Of a stretch of 64,000 bases of DNA, positions 34,377-44,494 are shown in pieces. The position numbers and the translations under genes are program-made. The stretch comes from Paenibacillus aceris (GTDB lineage Bacteria > Bacillota > Bacilli > Paenibacillales > NBRC-103111), in the NCBI RefSeq assembly GCF_017874035.1, contig NZ_JAGGKV010000031.1, forward strand, positions 1-64,000, read 5' to 3'. The notes under the pieces are model-generated. The model had not been told where the DNA came from. It searched no databases and worked only from the letters and a program-made list of their open reading frames with translations. Each line of letters begins with the position of its first letter. Positions within the stretch are counted from its first letter, which is position 1.

Positions 34377-36698
34377 ATGTCAAAATTATCCTTCCAGTCG
34401 TCCGTCGTGTCCAGCTTCCGAATGTCTTGGAACAACTTCAAATCGAAGCTGCTTCTTAAATATGTATTATCCTACATCCTGATGTTCCTCGTTCCCTTAA
34501 CCGGGGTTACGGTTTTCATCTATGAAAACGCAATCAACGACTTGCGCAGAGAGATCGAGCAGACCAACGTCAATCAGCTGATTCAAGTTAAATCAACGAT
34601 TGACGAACGAATGAACGAGCTGCAGCAAATTACGAGCCGCATCGCTTACGATAAGCAGCTCAGCTCCTACATGGTGCATCATCCATACTATGAGATGGAA
34701 GCGATCGACGCCTTGGGCAATTACAAGGCGAACAGCAGCATCCTTGAAGACTTGTTTCTGTACTTTCATCACGATGAAAATATTTACTCGTATCGCGGAT
34801 TAACGAATGTTCATGTAGCGTTCGGAAATTTGTACCAATACAGTAATTGGAGCAGCGAACAAATATTTCGCGATCTGAACGAGATCAAACAGCCGATGAT
34901 CCGCCCGGCCGAGAATGTGAACGTTAACTCACGAAAAGACTCCATGCTGACGTTGCTTTTCCCGATCAAGCCGAACGATCTCTACCCCACGGGCACTGTC
35001 GTTTATCTGGTGGATGAGACGAAACTAACCGGCGTGATGGATACCATGCTCAGCAACTTCTCCGGAAACAGCTATATTTTCACCCAGGACGGACAGCTTC
35101 TTACCTCCAATAACCATGGGAACGCGCTTCCGCAGCAGGTACTGGAATCCTTATCCTCTCTGGAACCCGGCATACACAGTATGAAGCTCGACGGCGTCCA
35201 GCACTCCGTAGTTTCGGTAAAGTCAACAGAGAACAACTGGAATTATGTAGCCGCCATTCCAAGCTATCAATTCTTTAGTAAAGTGGTACATATCCAGACA
35301 TTGTTCCTCCTCGTATTCTTTATTACGGTCTTATTCGGCATCATGGTAGCCATCATATTGGCTAAGCGGCAATATCATCCGATTCAGGATTTGATCGAGT
35401 TCACCAAACTGAAGAGCCCGAACTACGACATGACCAGGAACGAATGGGATTGGATCAAGCAAACGATTCATGAATACAGCTCCCGTATCGACACCCAGGA
35501 GCCATTCGTCCGCAATCAGTGTCTCCTAATGTTGTTCAAGCACGGCAAGCCGGATGATCCGGAAATCGAGCGCATGGTAGCGAGCGCAGGGCTGGAATAC
35601 CCGCACGGAGAAGGATTATACATATCCCTTATCCTTGCCTGGGACGACAACCTCGAAGGCGAAGAGTCCTCGAATATTCGGCAGCGTCTGCAAGAGATGC
35701 TAAGCGAACTTGAGTTTCCGGATCTGCAAGCCCGCGTGTATGGCGTAGAATTTTCGACGAAGGACCAACTGGCTCTGCTCGTCTCCATCCCTGCGGAAAC
35801 TCAGGAGCCGGCTCGGGCGCGGATTGAGAAGGTTGTCGAGGCAATCAAAGTCATGATCATCGACAAAGCACCGATTGTGCCTTATCTCGGTGTCGGAATG
35901 CCCTATCCGGACCTCGCCAGTATCAACCAATCGTTTATCGAGGCAGCTACGGCGATAGACAACCGGATTCTGGGGTCTAACGGTCGGGTGACCTACTTTG
36001 AGCAATTGCAGGATATGATCGCATCGCCGACGGAAGCTTACTGGATTCCGAAGAAGTTAATGCTCAAGCTGGAGCAAAGCTTGAAGCAGGGCAACGAAAC
36101 AGTAGCCACTCAGGTCATTGCCGATCTGATCGCCGAGATCAAAGAGGCCGCCGTACCCGCTGCATTACTGCGCTGCATCTGCTTCGATCTATTGAACTCT
36201 CTGCTGCGGACAGCTCATGAACTGGGGGTCAGCGAAGTGTTCGCCGGCATTCAGAGCTTCTCTGTCTTCGAAACGCTGGAGGAGCTTGAGGCCCGATCAA
36301 CCTCCCTAGCGGTCAGCATTTGTCAGCAGGTCGAACGCAATACGGAAACCGATCAGCCTTCCTTAATTGAAGATATCGTCGCCTATGTCGATCAGAAGTT
36401 CGCCGACTACACACTCAGCCTTGAGCATGTCGCTTTGAAATATTCCGTCTCGATCTCCTACCTGAGCCGCAGCTTCAAAGAGAAAGTGGGCCATAACTTT
36501 ACGCAGTATATCTGGCAGAGAAGAATGGACCAAGTCATTCGGCTGCTTGTAAATACCACCGCTCCGTTGAAGGAAATCATCGAACAGGTCGGCTATCTGG
36601 ACGCTCCGAACTTTATCCGCAAATTCAAAAAAGAAACGGGCTACACGCCGGGACAATACCGCAAATTGTACTCCGCTCCCAAGAAGGAGTCGGAATAA
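34377..36698 (+). CDS. Membrane-bound AraC-family regulator of the mannoside locus
   Basis: A 773-residue regulator of the YesS type. One membrane span (about 24-45), an extracellular sensor region (about 46-305), a second span (about 309-330), a long cytoplasmic middle part and a C-terminal AraC double helix-turn-helix (about 660-765, with LSLEHVALKYSVSISYLSRS). It senses a ligand outside and binds DNA inside without a kinase. It is next to, and convergent with, the GH130-permease operon, and its probable binding motif is repeated at 39813-39838 and 46573-46598. GGGAGAGGGAG precedes the ATG. Confidence 0.92.
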   Translation: MSKLSFQSSVVSSFRMSWNNFKSKLLLKYVLSYILMFLVPLTGVTVFIYENAINDLRREIEQTNVNQLIQVKSTIDERMNELQQITSRIAYDKQLSSYMVHHPYYEMEAIDALGNYKANSSILEDLFLYFHHDENIYSYRGLTNVHVAFGNLYQYSNWSSEQIFRDLNEIKQPMIRPAENVNVNSRKDSMLTLLFPIKPNDLYPTGTVVYLVDETKLTGVMDTMLSNFSGNSYIFTQDGQLLTSNNHGNALPQQVLESLSSLEPGIHSMKLDGVQHSVVSVKSTENNWNYVAAIPSYQFFSKVVHIQTLFLLVFFITVLFGIMVAIILAKRQYHPIQDLIEFTKLKSPNYDMTRNEWDWIKQTIHEYSSRIDTQEPFVRNQCLLMLFKHGKPDDPEIERMVASAGLEYPHGEGLYISLILAWDDNLEGEESSNIRQRLQEMLSELEFPDLQARVYGVEFSTKDQLALLVSIPAETQEPARARIEKVVEAIKVMIIDKAPIVPYLGVGMPYPDLASINQSFIEAATAIDNRILGSNGRVTYFEQLQDMIASPTEAYWIPKKLMLKLEQSLKQGNETVATQVIADLIAEIKEAAVPAALLRCICFDLLNSLLRTAHELGVSEVFAGIQSFSVFETLEELEARSTSLAVSICQQVERNTETDQPSLIEDIVAYVDQKFADYTLSLEHVALKYSVSISYLSRSFKEKVGHNFTQYIWQRRMDQVIRLLVNTTAPLKEIIEQVGYLDAPNFIRKFKKETGYTPGQYRKLYSAPKKESE

Positions 36699-36720
36699 CC
36701 CGCACCCGCTTCCAGCACAA

Positions 36721-36760
36721 AAAAAGCTTGAATCCTCGATGAAGAGGACTCAAGCTTTTT
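36721..36760. terminator. Bidirectional terminator between the AraC and GH130 genes
   Basis: AAAAAGCTTGA-TCCTC and GAGGA-TCAAGCTTTTT form a long stem with one mismatch around a six-base loop. Poly-A on one side and poly-T on the other let it work on both strands, between convergent genes. Confidence 0.85.
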
Positions 36761-36775
36761 GGCATGATGGCAGAT

Positions 36776-37792
36776 TTATTGAGGCTCGTTAAGAATGTAG
36801 TCCACCAGCTCGTCCAGCGGCACCGTGGCCAAGGCGATTGCTGTGTCCGTCACTCCGTAGTAGATGTAGAGTAATCCGTCCTTCACAACATTGCCCGTCG
36901 GGAAGATGACGTTCGGAATTTGGTAGCCGAATTTCTCATAATAGGTTTCCGGCTCCATGATGAAGTTCTTCGTGCGGGCAATAACCTTCTCCGGGTTATC
37001 CAGATCCAGCAGCAGCGCTCCCATACGATATACAATCTCGTCATCTACGCCGTGGTAGAGCACCAGCCAGCCCTTATCGGTTTTGATTGGTGGCGTAGAG
37101 CCTCCGATTTTCCGTGATTCCCAAGCCGGGTTCTCGCCCTTGGCCAGCAGCTTCGGCTCTTCCCAGTGAATCAAGTCTTCCGAATACGTAATCCACATCG
37201 CAGCCTTTTCCGTGCCGTATTCTTTCCCGACATATTCCTCCGGACGGCGCAGCATGACGAACTTGCCGTTAATTTTCTCCGGGAACAAAATGTTGTCGCG
37301 ATCATTGATCTCCAGCGGAGTCGTGTCCGCCACAAACTCCCAGTCGATTAGATTGGTCGACTTGGCGATCGAAGAGCGCGTCCGCCAATGGACTTCCTGC
37401 TCGCCCCAACCGTCGGGATACGACGGGAATGATCTCTCCGGAACGCCGCGATTGGTCGGATAGTAATTCATTGCACACGGACGCAGCGCGTAGTTCATGT
37501 AGAAGGTGCCGTCGATTTTAACCAGACGCGGGTCCTGTACGCTTCCGTACGGGAATCCGAGCTCGTCAGGCGTCAGTACAGGCTCATCCTTCACATGAGT
37601 GAAGTTCACGCCATCCTCACTCTCCAGCAAGCCCAAGAAATTTTTACACGGGGTCAGAGAGCCCGCCGTGCGCTCGATCATGTAGAACTTGTCGTTGTCG
37701 ATGATAACAGCAGGATTGAACACTGTCACTTTGCGCCATTCGTAGCCTCCCGGAACGACAATCGGGTTGTTGGGGTGTCTTGTGATTTTCAT
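36776..37792 (-). CDS. GH130 beta-mannoside phosphorylase
   Basis: A 338-residue five-bladed propeller enzyme of family GH130, which phosphorolyses beta-mannosides such as mannosyl-GlcNAc or mannosyl-glucose to mannose 1-phosphate. The proton-donor Asp is likely Asp87 in GSVQDPRLVK; the R-H-P-x-N-P-I-V start and LVLYHGVD are family hallmarks. No signal peptide is present, so it acts inside the cell. Together with the GH38 and GH125 genes it suggests degradation of the mannose core of N-glycan-like oligosaccharides. It is the third gene after the two permeases. GGAGG lies before the ATG. Confidence 0.92.
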   Translation of the reverse strand: MKITRHPNNPIVVPGGYEWRKVTVFNPAVIIDNDKFYMIERTAGSLTPCKNFLGLLESEDGVNFTHVKDEPVLTPDELGFPYGSVQDPRLVKIDGTFYMNYALRPCAMNYYPTNRGVPERSFPSYPDGWGEQEVHWRTRSSIAKSTNLIDWEFVADTTPLEINDRDNILFPEKINGKFVMLRRPEEYVGKEYGTEKAAMWITYSEDLIHWEEPKLLAKGENPAWESRKIGGSTPPIKTDKGWLVLYHGVDDEIVYRMGALLLDLDNPEKVIARTKNFIMEPETYYEKFGYQIPNVIFPTGNVVKDGLLYIYYGVTDTAIALATVPLDELVDYILNEPQ

Positions 37793-37828
37793 GTGTATGG
37801 CCTCCTAGGTTATGTTGGTATACTGCAG

Positions 37829-38746
37829 CTAGCCTTTGACCGAACCGATCATGACGCCTTGCACAAAATAGCGCTGCAGGAATGGATACACCACAACGAT
37901 CGGCAAGGTGGACACGATAATGACCACATACTTCACAAGTGCGGCAATCTCGGCCTTATTATTCATTGCGATAGCCATGTCACCGCTGACCGCAGCACCG
38001 GTGGTCTCGGCAGACATCTCTTGCAGGACGAGAATTTGACGCAGCACCATTTGCAGCGGGTATTTGGTCTCGTCATTCAGGTAAATCAGCGCAGGGAAAT
38101 AACTGTTCCAATGGCTCACGCCGTAGAACAGCGCCATTACCGCAATAATCGGGGCGGATAACGGAATAATGATAAGGCCGAACAGTTTGAAGTTCGTGCA
38201 GCCATCCATATATGCCGCCTCATGAAGCTCCTTGGGGATGCTGGACTCAAAAAACGTGCGAGCTACGATGATATTCCAAACTGAGGCCGCTACCGGCAAA
38301 ATTAATGCTCCGATGGAGTTCATCAATCCAAGGTTTTTCACCAGCAAATAGGTCGGAATGAGACCGCCGTTAAAGAACATCGTGACCAGAAACATACCCA
38401 TGAAAAACTTGCGACCTACAAAGTCCGACCGACTGAGCGCATAGGCAGCCGGAAGCGTAACGACGAGGTTCAGTAAAGTACCCATAACGGTGTACAGGAT
38501 CGTATTGCCATAACCGTTCCAAATCTTAATATTGTCGAACACAAGCCCATAGCCTTTAAAATTAAGTCCCTTGGGAAACAGCCACATCTCACCGGAGCTT
38601 ACGTACTGTGGATCACTCATCGAGGCGCTGATAATATACAAGACCGGGTATAACACCACGATCAGAGCCAAGGATAAAAACACATAGTTCATCATCAAAA
38701 AAATCCGGTCTCTCTTAGTCTCCTTCACTGCAGTGGCAATAGACAT
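37829..38746 (-). CDS. Sugar ABC transporter permease (LplC type)
   Basis: A 305-residue CUT1 permease with six membrane segments. The EAA loop ELHEAAYMDGCTNFKLFGLI (key residues E-A-A-x-x-D-G) is near 190-210, and it ends in QRYFVQGVMIGSVKG, typical of LplC-like proteins that import complex oligosaccharides. GGGAGGAG precedes the ATG. It lies 24 bp after the LplB-type permease and 36 bp before GH130. No ATPase gene is nearby, so a shared MsmX-type ATPase is expected. Confidence 0.95.
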   Translation of the reverse strand: MSIATAVKETKRDRIFLMMNYVFLSLALIVVLYPVLYIISASMSDPQYVSSGEMWLFPKGLNFKGYGLVFDNIKIWNGYGNTILYTVMGTLLNLVVTLPAAYALSRSDFVGRKFFMGMFLVTMFFNGGLIPTYLLVKNLGLMNSIGALILPVAASVWNIIVARTFFESSIPKELHEAAYMDGCTNFKLFGLIIIPLSAPIIAVMALFYGVSHWNSYFPALIYLNDETKYPLQMVLRQILVLQEMSAETTGAAVSGDMAIAMNNKAEIAALVKYVVIIVSTLPIVVVYPFLQRYFVQGVMIGSVKG

Positions 38747-38770
38747 AGATGACTCCTCCCTTCTTTCTGT

Positions 38771-39733
38771 CTACCATAGGCTCGTTTCGCTCGTGCGCTT
38801 GGCAATCTTGTTGACGGTAATTAGCAGGACAGCGTTAACCAGCGAGTTAAACAGGCCTACGGCTGTCGAGAAGCTATATTGCGCGCTGACAAGCCCTGTT
38901 CGATAGACAAATGTAGAAATTACGTCGGACGAATTTATGTTAAGCGGGTTTTGCAGAAGCAATACTTTTTCATAACCCACGCCCAGAATATTGCCCACGT
39001 TCAGAATCAATAAAATAGTAATCGTCGGCACGATCGTCGGAAGATTAATATGAATCACTCGCTTGAAACGGCTCGCTCCATCGACAATGGCCGCCTCATG
39101 CAGCTGCGGATCTACGCCTGACAGTGCCGCCAGATAAATAATTGTACCCCAGCCTGTGTTCTGCCAGACGCCGGAAAAGACGTACACGGTTTTGAACCAG
39201 CTCGGGTCCGTCAAGAAGGCCGGTGACTGGATACCGAACAGCTCTATCAGCTTCACGATGATCCCTGTCGACGGAGACAAGAAGGTAATGACCATCCCCG
39301 CCATAACGACTACAGAAATAAAGTGCGGTGCATACGTAATCGTTTGCACGCTTTTCTTGAAGGAACCATTCCGCACTTCATTAAAAGCAAGAGCCAATAT
39401 AATGGGAAGCGGAAAGCCGATCGCAAGCTCATAAAGGCTTAGGCTGAGTGTATTCCACAATAAATCCCAGAAATAGTAGGAATGAAAAAAGCGTTCAAAA
39501 TGTGCGAACCCTACCCAGTCACTCCCCAAGATGCCCTTGGACGGCGTGAAATTTTTGAAGGCAATTTGAATCCCGTACATCGGTCCGTATTGGAAGATCA
39601 GGAAATACAAAAAGGCTGGGGCGATAAATACGTACAGCTCCCAGTTTTTCATCATTCTCGATCGAAGTGCACCACTGCTTGATGCCCTCGTGCTTCTTGC
39701 TGTCTGCCCACTCATTGTTTTCATTTCCTCCAT
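38771..39733 (-). CDS. Sugar ABC transporter permease (LplB type)
   Basis: A permease of about 320 residues with an N-terminal cytoplasmic tail (about 1-30) and six membrane segments. The EAA loop QLHEAAIVDGASRFKRVIHI shows E-A-A-x-x-D-G-A. It is the first gene of the permease-GH130 operon. Three in-frame ATGs (39733, 39724, 39715) could be used; AGGAGAGG is best spaced for 39724, so the true start may be 9 bases shorter. Upstream are a cre-like site and the shared GTAAATATGTC motif. Confidence 0.94.
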   Translation of the reverse strand: MEEMKTMSGQTARSTRASSSGALRSRMMKNWELYVFIAPAFLYFLIFQYGPMYGIQIAFKNFTPSKGILGSDWVGFAHFERFFHSYYFWDLLWNTLSLSLYELAIGFPLPIILALAFNEVRNGSFKKSVQTITYAPHFISVVVMAGMVITFLSPSTGIIVKLIELFGIQSPAFLTDPSWFKTVYVFSGVWQNTGWGTIIYLAALSGVDPQLHEAAIVDGASRFKRVIHINLPTIVPTITILLILNVGNILGVGYEKVLLLQNPLNINSSDVISTFVYRTGLVSAQYSFSTAVGLFNSLVNAVLLITVNKIAKRTSETSLW

Positions 39734-39761
39734 CCTCTCCTTTCTCTGCTTTTTTGGTTGC

Positions 39762-39775
39762 TGCTAACGCTTACA
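39762..39775. promoter_or_regulatory. cre-like site upstream of the mannoside permease operon
   Basis: TGCTAACGCTTACA fits the CcpA consensus TGWNANCGNTNWCA except at position 3. A near-identical TGCTAGCGCTTACA lies at 46529-46542 before the binding-protein gene, so both halves of the importer are probably under the same glucose repression. Confidence 0.6.
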
Positions 39776-39812
39776 ATCGTCTTCTAAAGTGTAGAGAAAA
39801 CCTGGGGCTTCC

Positions 39813-39838
39813 GTAAATATGTCAAATCTGCATTGTCA
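39813..39838 (-). promoter_or_regulatory. Shared operator-like motif of the mannoside permease operon
   Basis: GTAAATATGTC-N10-TGTCA (plus-strand reading) recurs with the same spacing at 46573-46598 upstream of the binding-protein gene. TGTC elements are repeated 14 bp apart. It lies 38 bp above the cre-like site. The AraC-type regulator at 34377-36698 is the natural candidate to bind it. Confidence 0.5.
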
Positions 39839-40191
39839 TTCTCCAGATTATCGGCACGTTGATCGTCAAGGAAATATCCACATCCACTCCCTACCGGCTG
39901 ACGGATCGACCGAATTGTCACGGTTGGTCGAATTGTTATTTTTCCGGCGGCGCTATGTCGTTTTTTCGTGCAATTATTCGCGTGCAATTTATACATATTG
40001 TCAACCGCAGCAAGATGTGTGAATCTGTCTACGAAGTTGTAAGGCTGGGCCTGTGAATCCGGGCCTTATGCCCTGATGCGTTTGAACGCGAAACCAATCC
40101 GAAAGCAGGGATAGCTGCGCTCTTATCACGGGTAACCCGGCAAGCCTGGGGCAGCTTACTCTTTCTTTATTACAAAGGAGGCTTTTATTCT
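39839..40191 (+). other. Long leader region of the GH38 gene
   Basis: No gene is seen here. The left half (39839-40015) is AT-rich and holds several TTGTCA/ATGTC elements, including TATGTCGTTTTT at 39954-39965, close to the motif at 46578-46589, so it may carry the GH38 promoter and operators. The right half (40030-40165) is more GC-rich and can form small hairpins such as CGGG-TAA-CCCG (40129-40139) and GGGCC pairings. It could be a structured 5' leader. I could not match it to any riboswitch class I know. A clear AAAGGAGG precedes the GH38 ATG. Confidence 0.35.
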
Positions 40192-42965
40192 ATGACAAGG
40201 AAAGCGGCTCATCTGATCTCCCACAGTCACTGGGATCGAGAATGGTACATGCCGTATGAGCGCCATCACTACCTGCTGACAGAACTGATGAACGATCTGC
40301 TGGACGTGCTGGAGCAAGACCCTCGGTACCGTTATTTCCATCTGGACGGACAAACGATTATTATCGAGGACTATCTGCAGGTTCATCCTGAAAAAAGAGA
40401 GCAGCTGGAAGCCTACATCAAGGGAGGCCGTATCATTATCGGACCTTGGTATGTCCTGCAGGATGAATTCCTGACCAGCTCGGAAGCGAATGTCCGCAAT
40501 CTGTTGATCGGGCATCAGGACGCCGCCAAGTACGGCGTCATCTCCAAGCTGGGATACTTCCCTGACTCCTTCGGCAACATGGGGCAAGCGCCCCAGCTGT
40601 TAAAGCAGGCGGATATCGATACGGCAGTGTTCGGACGCGGCGTAAAGCCTACTGGCTTCGACAATGTCGTCATCGATACGAACGGCTCCGGCTATGAATC
40701 ACCATACTCGGAGATGTACTGGTCGGCTCCAGACGACTCCACGGTGGTCGGGATCTTGTTCGCCAACTGGTACAGCAATGGGAACGAGGTTCCGGTCGAG
40801 GCCGAAGCGGCGAAGGCATTCTGGGACAAGCGTCTCGGAGATGCCCAGAAATACGCGTCCACACCGGAGCTGTTGTTTATGAACGGCTGCGATCATCAGC
40901 CGATCCAGCGCGATCTGGGCGACGCTATCGATACCGCCCGATCCCTGTACCCGGATGTGGAGTTCATACACTCCAGCTTCGAGCAATATATAGACGCGCT
41001 CAAGAAGCAGCTGCCTGATAACATGGTGACCATTCAGGGCGAATTGCGCAGCCAGCATACGGACGGCTGGGGCACGCTGGTTAATACCGCGTCTATCTCA
41101 AACAGTTGAACCAGCTCGGACAGACGCTGCTGGAAAAAGGCGCGGAACCGCTGGCTGCGCTGGCCCATCTGGCAAGCGGTAAAGCCTACCCGCATCAGCT
41201 TCTCACCCATGCTTGGAAGACGCTAATGCAGAACCACCCGCATGACAGCATCTGCGGCTGCAGTGTAGACGAGGTTCACCGCGAGATGGTCACGCGCTTC
41301 GACAAGAGTCGGCACTTGGCCGAGACGATTGTCGACGAAAGCCTGCAGGCTATCGCCGGACAAATCAACACAGCAGGCGTAATTTCCTGGCCGGAAGGCA
41401 GTTTGCCCGTCACAATCTATAACATGACCGGCTGGGAGCGTACGGGCACTGTCCGTATTGAGCTGATCGCCGCCAAATCCTACTTCAAAGAGGGACCGAA
41501 TCCGCCGGCAATCGCGGAGCGGCTGGCCCAGGCTCCTTTGAACCTGGACAAAGGCGTGCTTCTGGACGACACAGGGCGAGCCATCGCAGTCAAGGCGGAG
41601 GATCTTGGCGTGCACTTCGGCTACGAATTGCCGAAGGACAAGTTCCGGCAGCCTTACATGGCACGCAAGATCGCGCTGACCTTCGAGGCACAGCAGGTTC
41701 CAGCGCTTGGCTTCAAAACGTGGGCTTGGATAAGCGAGCCATCTGCGCAAGTCGAGCCCCCGCACAGCCCGCTTGTCATAACGGAGTCCGGCATGGCCAA
41801 CTCGCATATCGCGGTCCACATCCATGCAGACGGCACCTATGATATTCTCGACAAGGCGACAGGCCATACCTACGAAGGTTTGGGCGTGTATGAGGATTGC
41901 GGCGATCTGGGCAACGAATACGTCTTCCGGCAGCCCGACGGGGATATCGGATTGACGACCAAAGACCTCAAGGCTCAAGTGAAGCTGGTCGAGTCCGATC
42001 CTTATCGCGCTACGTATGAGATCAAGCATGCCTGGTTCATTCCTGCCTCTGCTTCAGAGCTGTTCGAGGAAGAGAAGCGGAAAATGGTTCCATTCCGCAA
42101 GCGTACCGCTTCGCGGTCAAACGACCTGGTATCGTTTGAGTTGACCACCCGCATTAGCCTGGAACAGTCCGGCAAAGGCGTGCAAGTGTCCGTGTTCTAT
42201 AATAACCAGGCCAAGGACCACCGCCTCCGGGTGTTGTTCCCTACGGGACTGACCGCGTCGACACATCTAGCCGACTCGATCTTCGAGGCTGCCGAGCGTG
42301 ATACGATGCCAGCCAAGGAGTGGATCAACCCGAGCAACGCGCAGCATCAGCAAGCCTTCGTCAGCGTATCGGATGACACGCTCGGACTAACGGTCGCCAA
42401 TAAAGGGCTGAACGAATACGAAGTCCTGCGCGACGGCAAGAACACGATCGCCGTCACTCTGCTCCGCAGTGTGTCCGAGCTGGGAGACTGGGGCGTATTC
42501 CCGACGCCGGAAGCTCAATGTCTGGGCGATCACTCGGTCGAGTTCGCGATCTATCCGCACGCAGGCACTGCGATTCAATCCGGCGCCTTCGCCGCAGCGT
42601 ATCAATTCCAGTCGCCATGGTTCCACACGCTTACGCCGGGTCAGCAGCAGGGCTCGCTGCCAGCTGCTTATCAAGCGCTGACTTGGAGCGGCCCATCCCA
42701 TGCTCTATCTGCCTTCAAGATGTCCTTGGACCATGACGACATTATCGTCCGCATGTACAATCTCGCTCACGAGGCTGAGCAGGTGACGTTGAATCCTTCC
42801 TTCCCGGTCGCTTCGGCTTACCGGAGCGACATTCTGGAACGCAGGCACAATCCAGTCGATCTCGCGGACGGGCTGATCCGTTCCATGGCAGGCAAGTGTG
42901 AGATTATTACCTACGCCCTTCAGCCCAATCAGCCCAATCAGTCCAATCAGTCCAATCAGTCCTAA
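40192..42965 (+). pseudogene. GH38 alpha-mannosidase, broken by a frameshift
   Basis: Two adjacent frames form one family-38 alpha-mannosidase of about 920 residues, the usual length. Frame 1 (40192-41109, 305 codons) carries the zinc motif HSHWDREW and nucleophile Asp125 in YFPDSFGN. Frame 2 (41106-42965) carries the linker helices (HDSICGCSVDEVHREM) and the C-terminal sandwich domains. The join is at about 41086-41105: after GWGTLVNTA the reading frame is lost, and the sequence VYLKQLNQL continues in the other frame. No ribosome site precedes frame 2. A 10-bp deletion between GCGTC repeats, or a sequencing error, would explain this. The intact enzyme would be cytoplasmic and trim imported alpha-mannosides. 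Confidence 0.85.
42921..42961 (+). repeat. 9-bp tandem repeat at the 3' end of the GH38 gene
   Basis: CAGCCCAAT/CAGTCCAAT is repeated four times, with a fifth partial unit running into the stop codon. It encodes a Gln-Pro/Ser-Asn tail after the folded domain. The unit length is a multiple of three, so copy changes keep the frame. Confidence 0.8.
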
Positions 42966-42995
42966 ATCTAATGCCATAGGAGGAATATAACTATT

Positions 42996-44276
42996 ATGAA
43001 TTTACCGATATCCATTACCGAGTTTCTGAACCAAGCCGAACAAAAGCTCGCACACAACCCGAAGCTGCAGAAGCTGTTCAGAAACTGCTTCCCGAACACG
43101 CTGGAAACGACAACCAAGCTGCTCGACGACGGCACCACGTTCGTATTTACCGGCGATATTCCGGCCATGTGGCTGCGCGATTCCACTGAGCAGGTTCGCC
43201 ATTACATCCCGTTCGCCAAGCATGACAAGGACCTGCAGCGCATCTTGGGCGGTCTGATCGCGCGTCAGATGTTCTATATCAATATCGACCCTTACACCAA
43301 TGCCTTTAATGAAACCGCAAGCGACAAGCACTACCGTGACACGGACGATTGCGATCTGAACCCGTGGATGTGGGAGCGAAAGTATGAACTTGACTCTCTC
43401 TGCTTCCCGGTACAGCTTCTGTATGCTTACTGGAAGGAAACCGGGATCACCGATGTCTTCACCCCTTCCGTCTACCAGGCGCTGACCTCCATCGTGAACG
43501 TGCTGATTACCGAGCAGCATCATGACCAGAAGTCACTGTATCACTTTACGCGCCAAACAAAGCAGCATACGGAAACGCTGCAAAACAACGGGCGCGGTCT
43601 TCGGTCCAACTACACCGGCATGACCTGGTCCGGCTTCCGTCCGAGCGACGACGCCAACCTGTACGGGTACAACATTCCGGGCAACATGTTTGCCGTCGTC
43701 ATCCTTGGCCACATCATCGAGATCGCAACGGATATTTACAACGATGTGCGCCTGGCTGCACGCGCCGAGAAGCTGCGCAAGGAGATCGACTTCGGCATCC
43801 AAACCTTCGGCATCGTCGACCATCCGAAATACGGGAAAATTTACGCCTACGAAACGGACGGCTATGGTAACTACTGCCTGATGGACGATGCCGGCACGCC
43901 AGGCTTGATCACGATCCCTTACATCGGCTACACCGGCATCGACGATCCGATCTACCAGAATACGCGACAGTTCGCACTTAGCTTCGATAATCCGTATTAT
44001 TTCGAGGGCAAATACGCCAAAGGCATCGGCAGCCCGCATACGCCGGGCAGATATGTTTGGCATATGGCCTTGTCCGTGCAAGCGCTGACGTCCAACAATG
44101 TCGACGAGATCAAAGAGTTGATCCAGACGCTGATCGCTACGGATGCGGATACCGGCTTCATGCACGAAGGGTTCCATCCGGACGACCCTTCCAACTTCTC
44201 GAGACCTTGGTTCGCCTGGTCCAACAGTCTGTTTGCGGCCCTGATCTGCAAAGCTATGGACGAGGGACTCGTCTAA
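42996..44276 (+). CDS. GH125 exo-alpha-1,6-mannosidase
   Basis: A 426-residue (alpha/alpha)6-barrel enzyme of family 125 (formerly DUF1237), which removes alpha-1,6-linked mannose from non-reducing ends. Hallmarks are GDIPAMWLRDSTEQV near 53-67, ALTFDNPYYF-like SFDNPYYFEGKYA, GIGSPHTPGRYVWHM and the C-terminal TGFMHEGFHPDDPSNFSRPW stretch that holds the catalytic base. No signal peptide. It follows GH38 by 30 bp with AGGAGG upstream, so both mannosidases share a transcript. GH38 plus GH125 is a known bacterial pair for high-mannose N-glycans. Confidence 0.95.
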   Translation: MNLPISITEFLNQAEQKLAHNPKLQKLFRNCFPNTLETTTKLLDDGTTFVFTGDIPAMWLRDSTEQVRHYIPFAKHDKDLQRILGGLIARQMFYINIDPYTNAFNETASDKHYRDTDDCDLNPWMWERKYELDSLCFPVQLLYAYWKETGITDVFTPSVYQALTSIVNVLITEQHHDQKSLYHFTRQTKQHTETLQNNGRGLRSNYTGMTWSGFRPSDDANLYGYNIPGNMFAVVILGHIIEIATDIYNDVRLAARAEKLRKEIDFGIQTFGIVDHPKYGKIYAYETDGYGNYCLMDDAGTPGLITIPYIGYTGIDDPIYQNTRQFALSFDNPYYFEGKYAKGIGSPHTPGRYVWHMALSVQALTSNNVDEIKELIQTLIATDADTGFMHEGFHPDDPSNFSRPWFAWSNSLFAALICKAMDEGLV

Positions 44277-44324
44277 TCACGAGGTGCCCGACTTAGTCTG
44301 ATCATTGAACTCATCATCCAAACC

Positions 44325-44366
44325 AAGCTCCCTGCAAGCCTTGACCGGCGGCAGGGGGCTTTTTGG
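44325..44366 (+). terminator. Terminator after the GH38-GH125 operon
   Basis: AAGCTCCCTGC pairs with GCAGGGGGCTT (one mismatch) and is followed by TTTTT. It lies about 50 bases after the GH125 stop. Confidence 0.75.
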
Positions 44367-44494
44367 ATTTGTGCCTGGATGTGCCATAGGTTTCCCACTG
44401 AGGCCGCTCAACGCCCAACTCAAGGCGCTGCAGCCTTACTCGATAATCGCGCCCCCAGCTTGGCAGGCGATCAGTCACTGGCAATCGGGCGAGA

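Noticed and set aside
40021..40190. Riboswitch before the GH38 gene
   Set aside because: Small hairpins are possible, but no conserved core of any riboswitch class I know could be matched.
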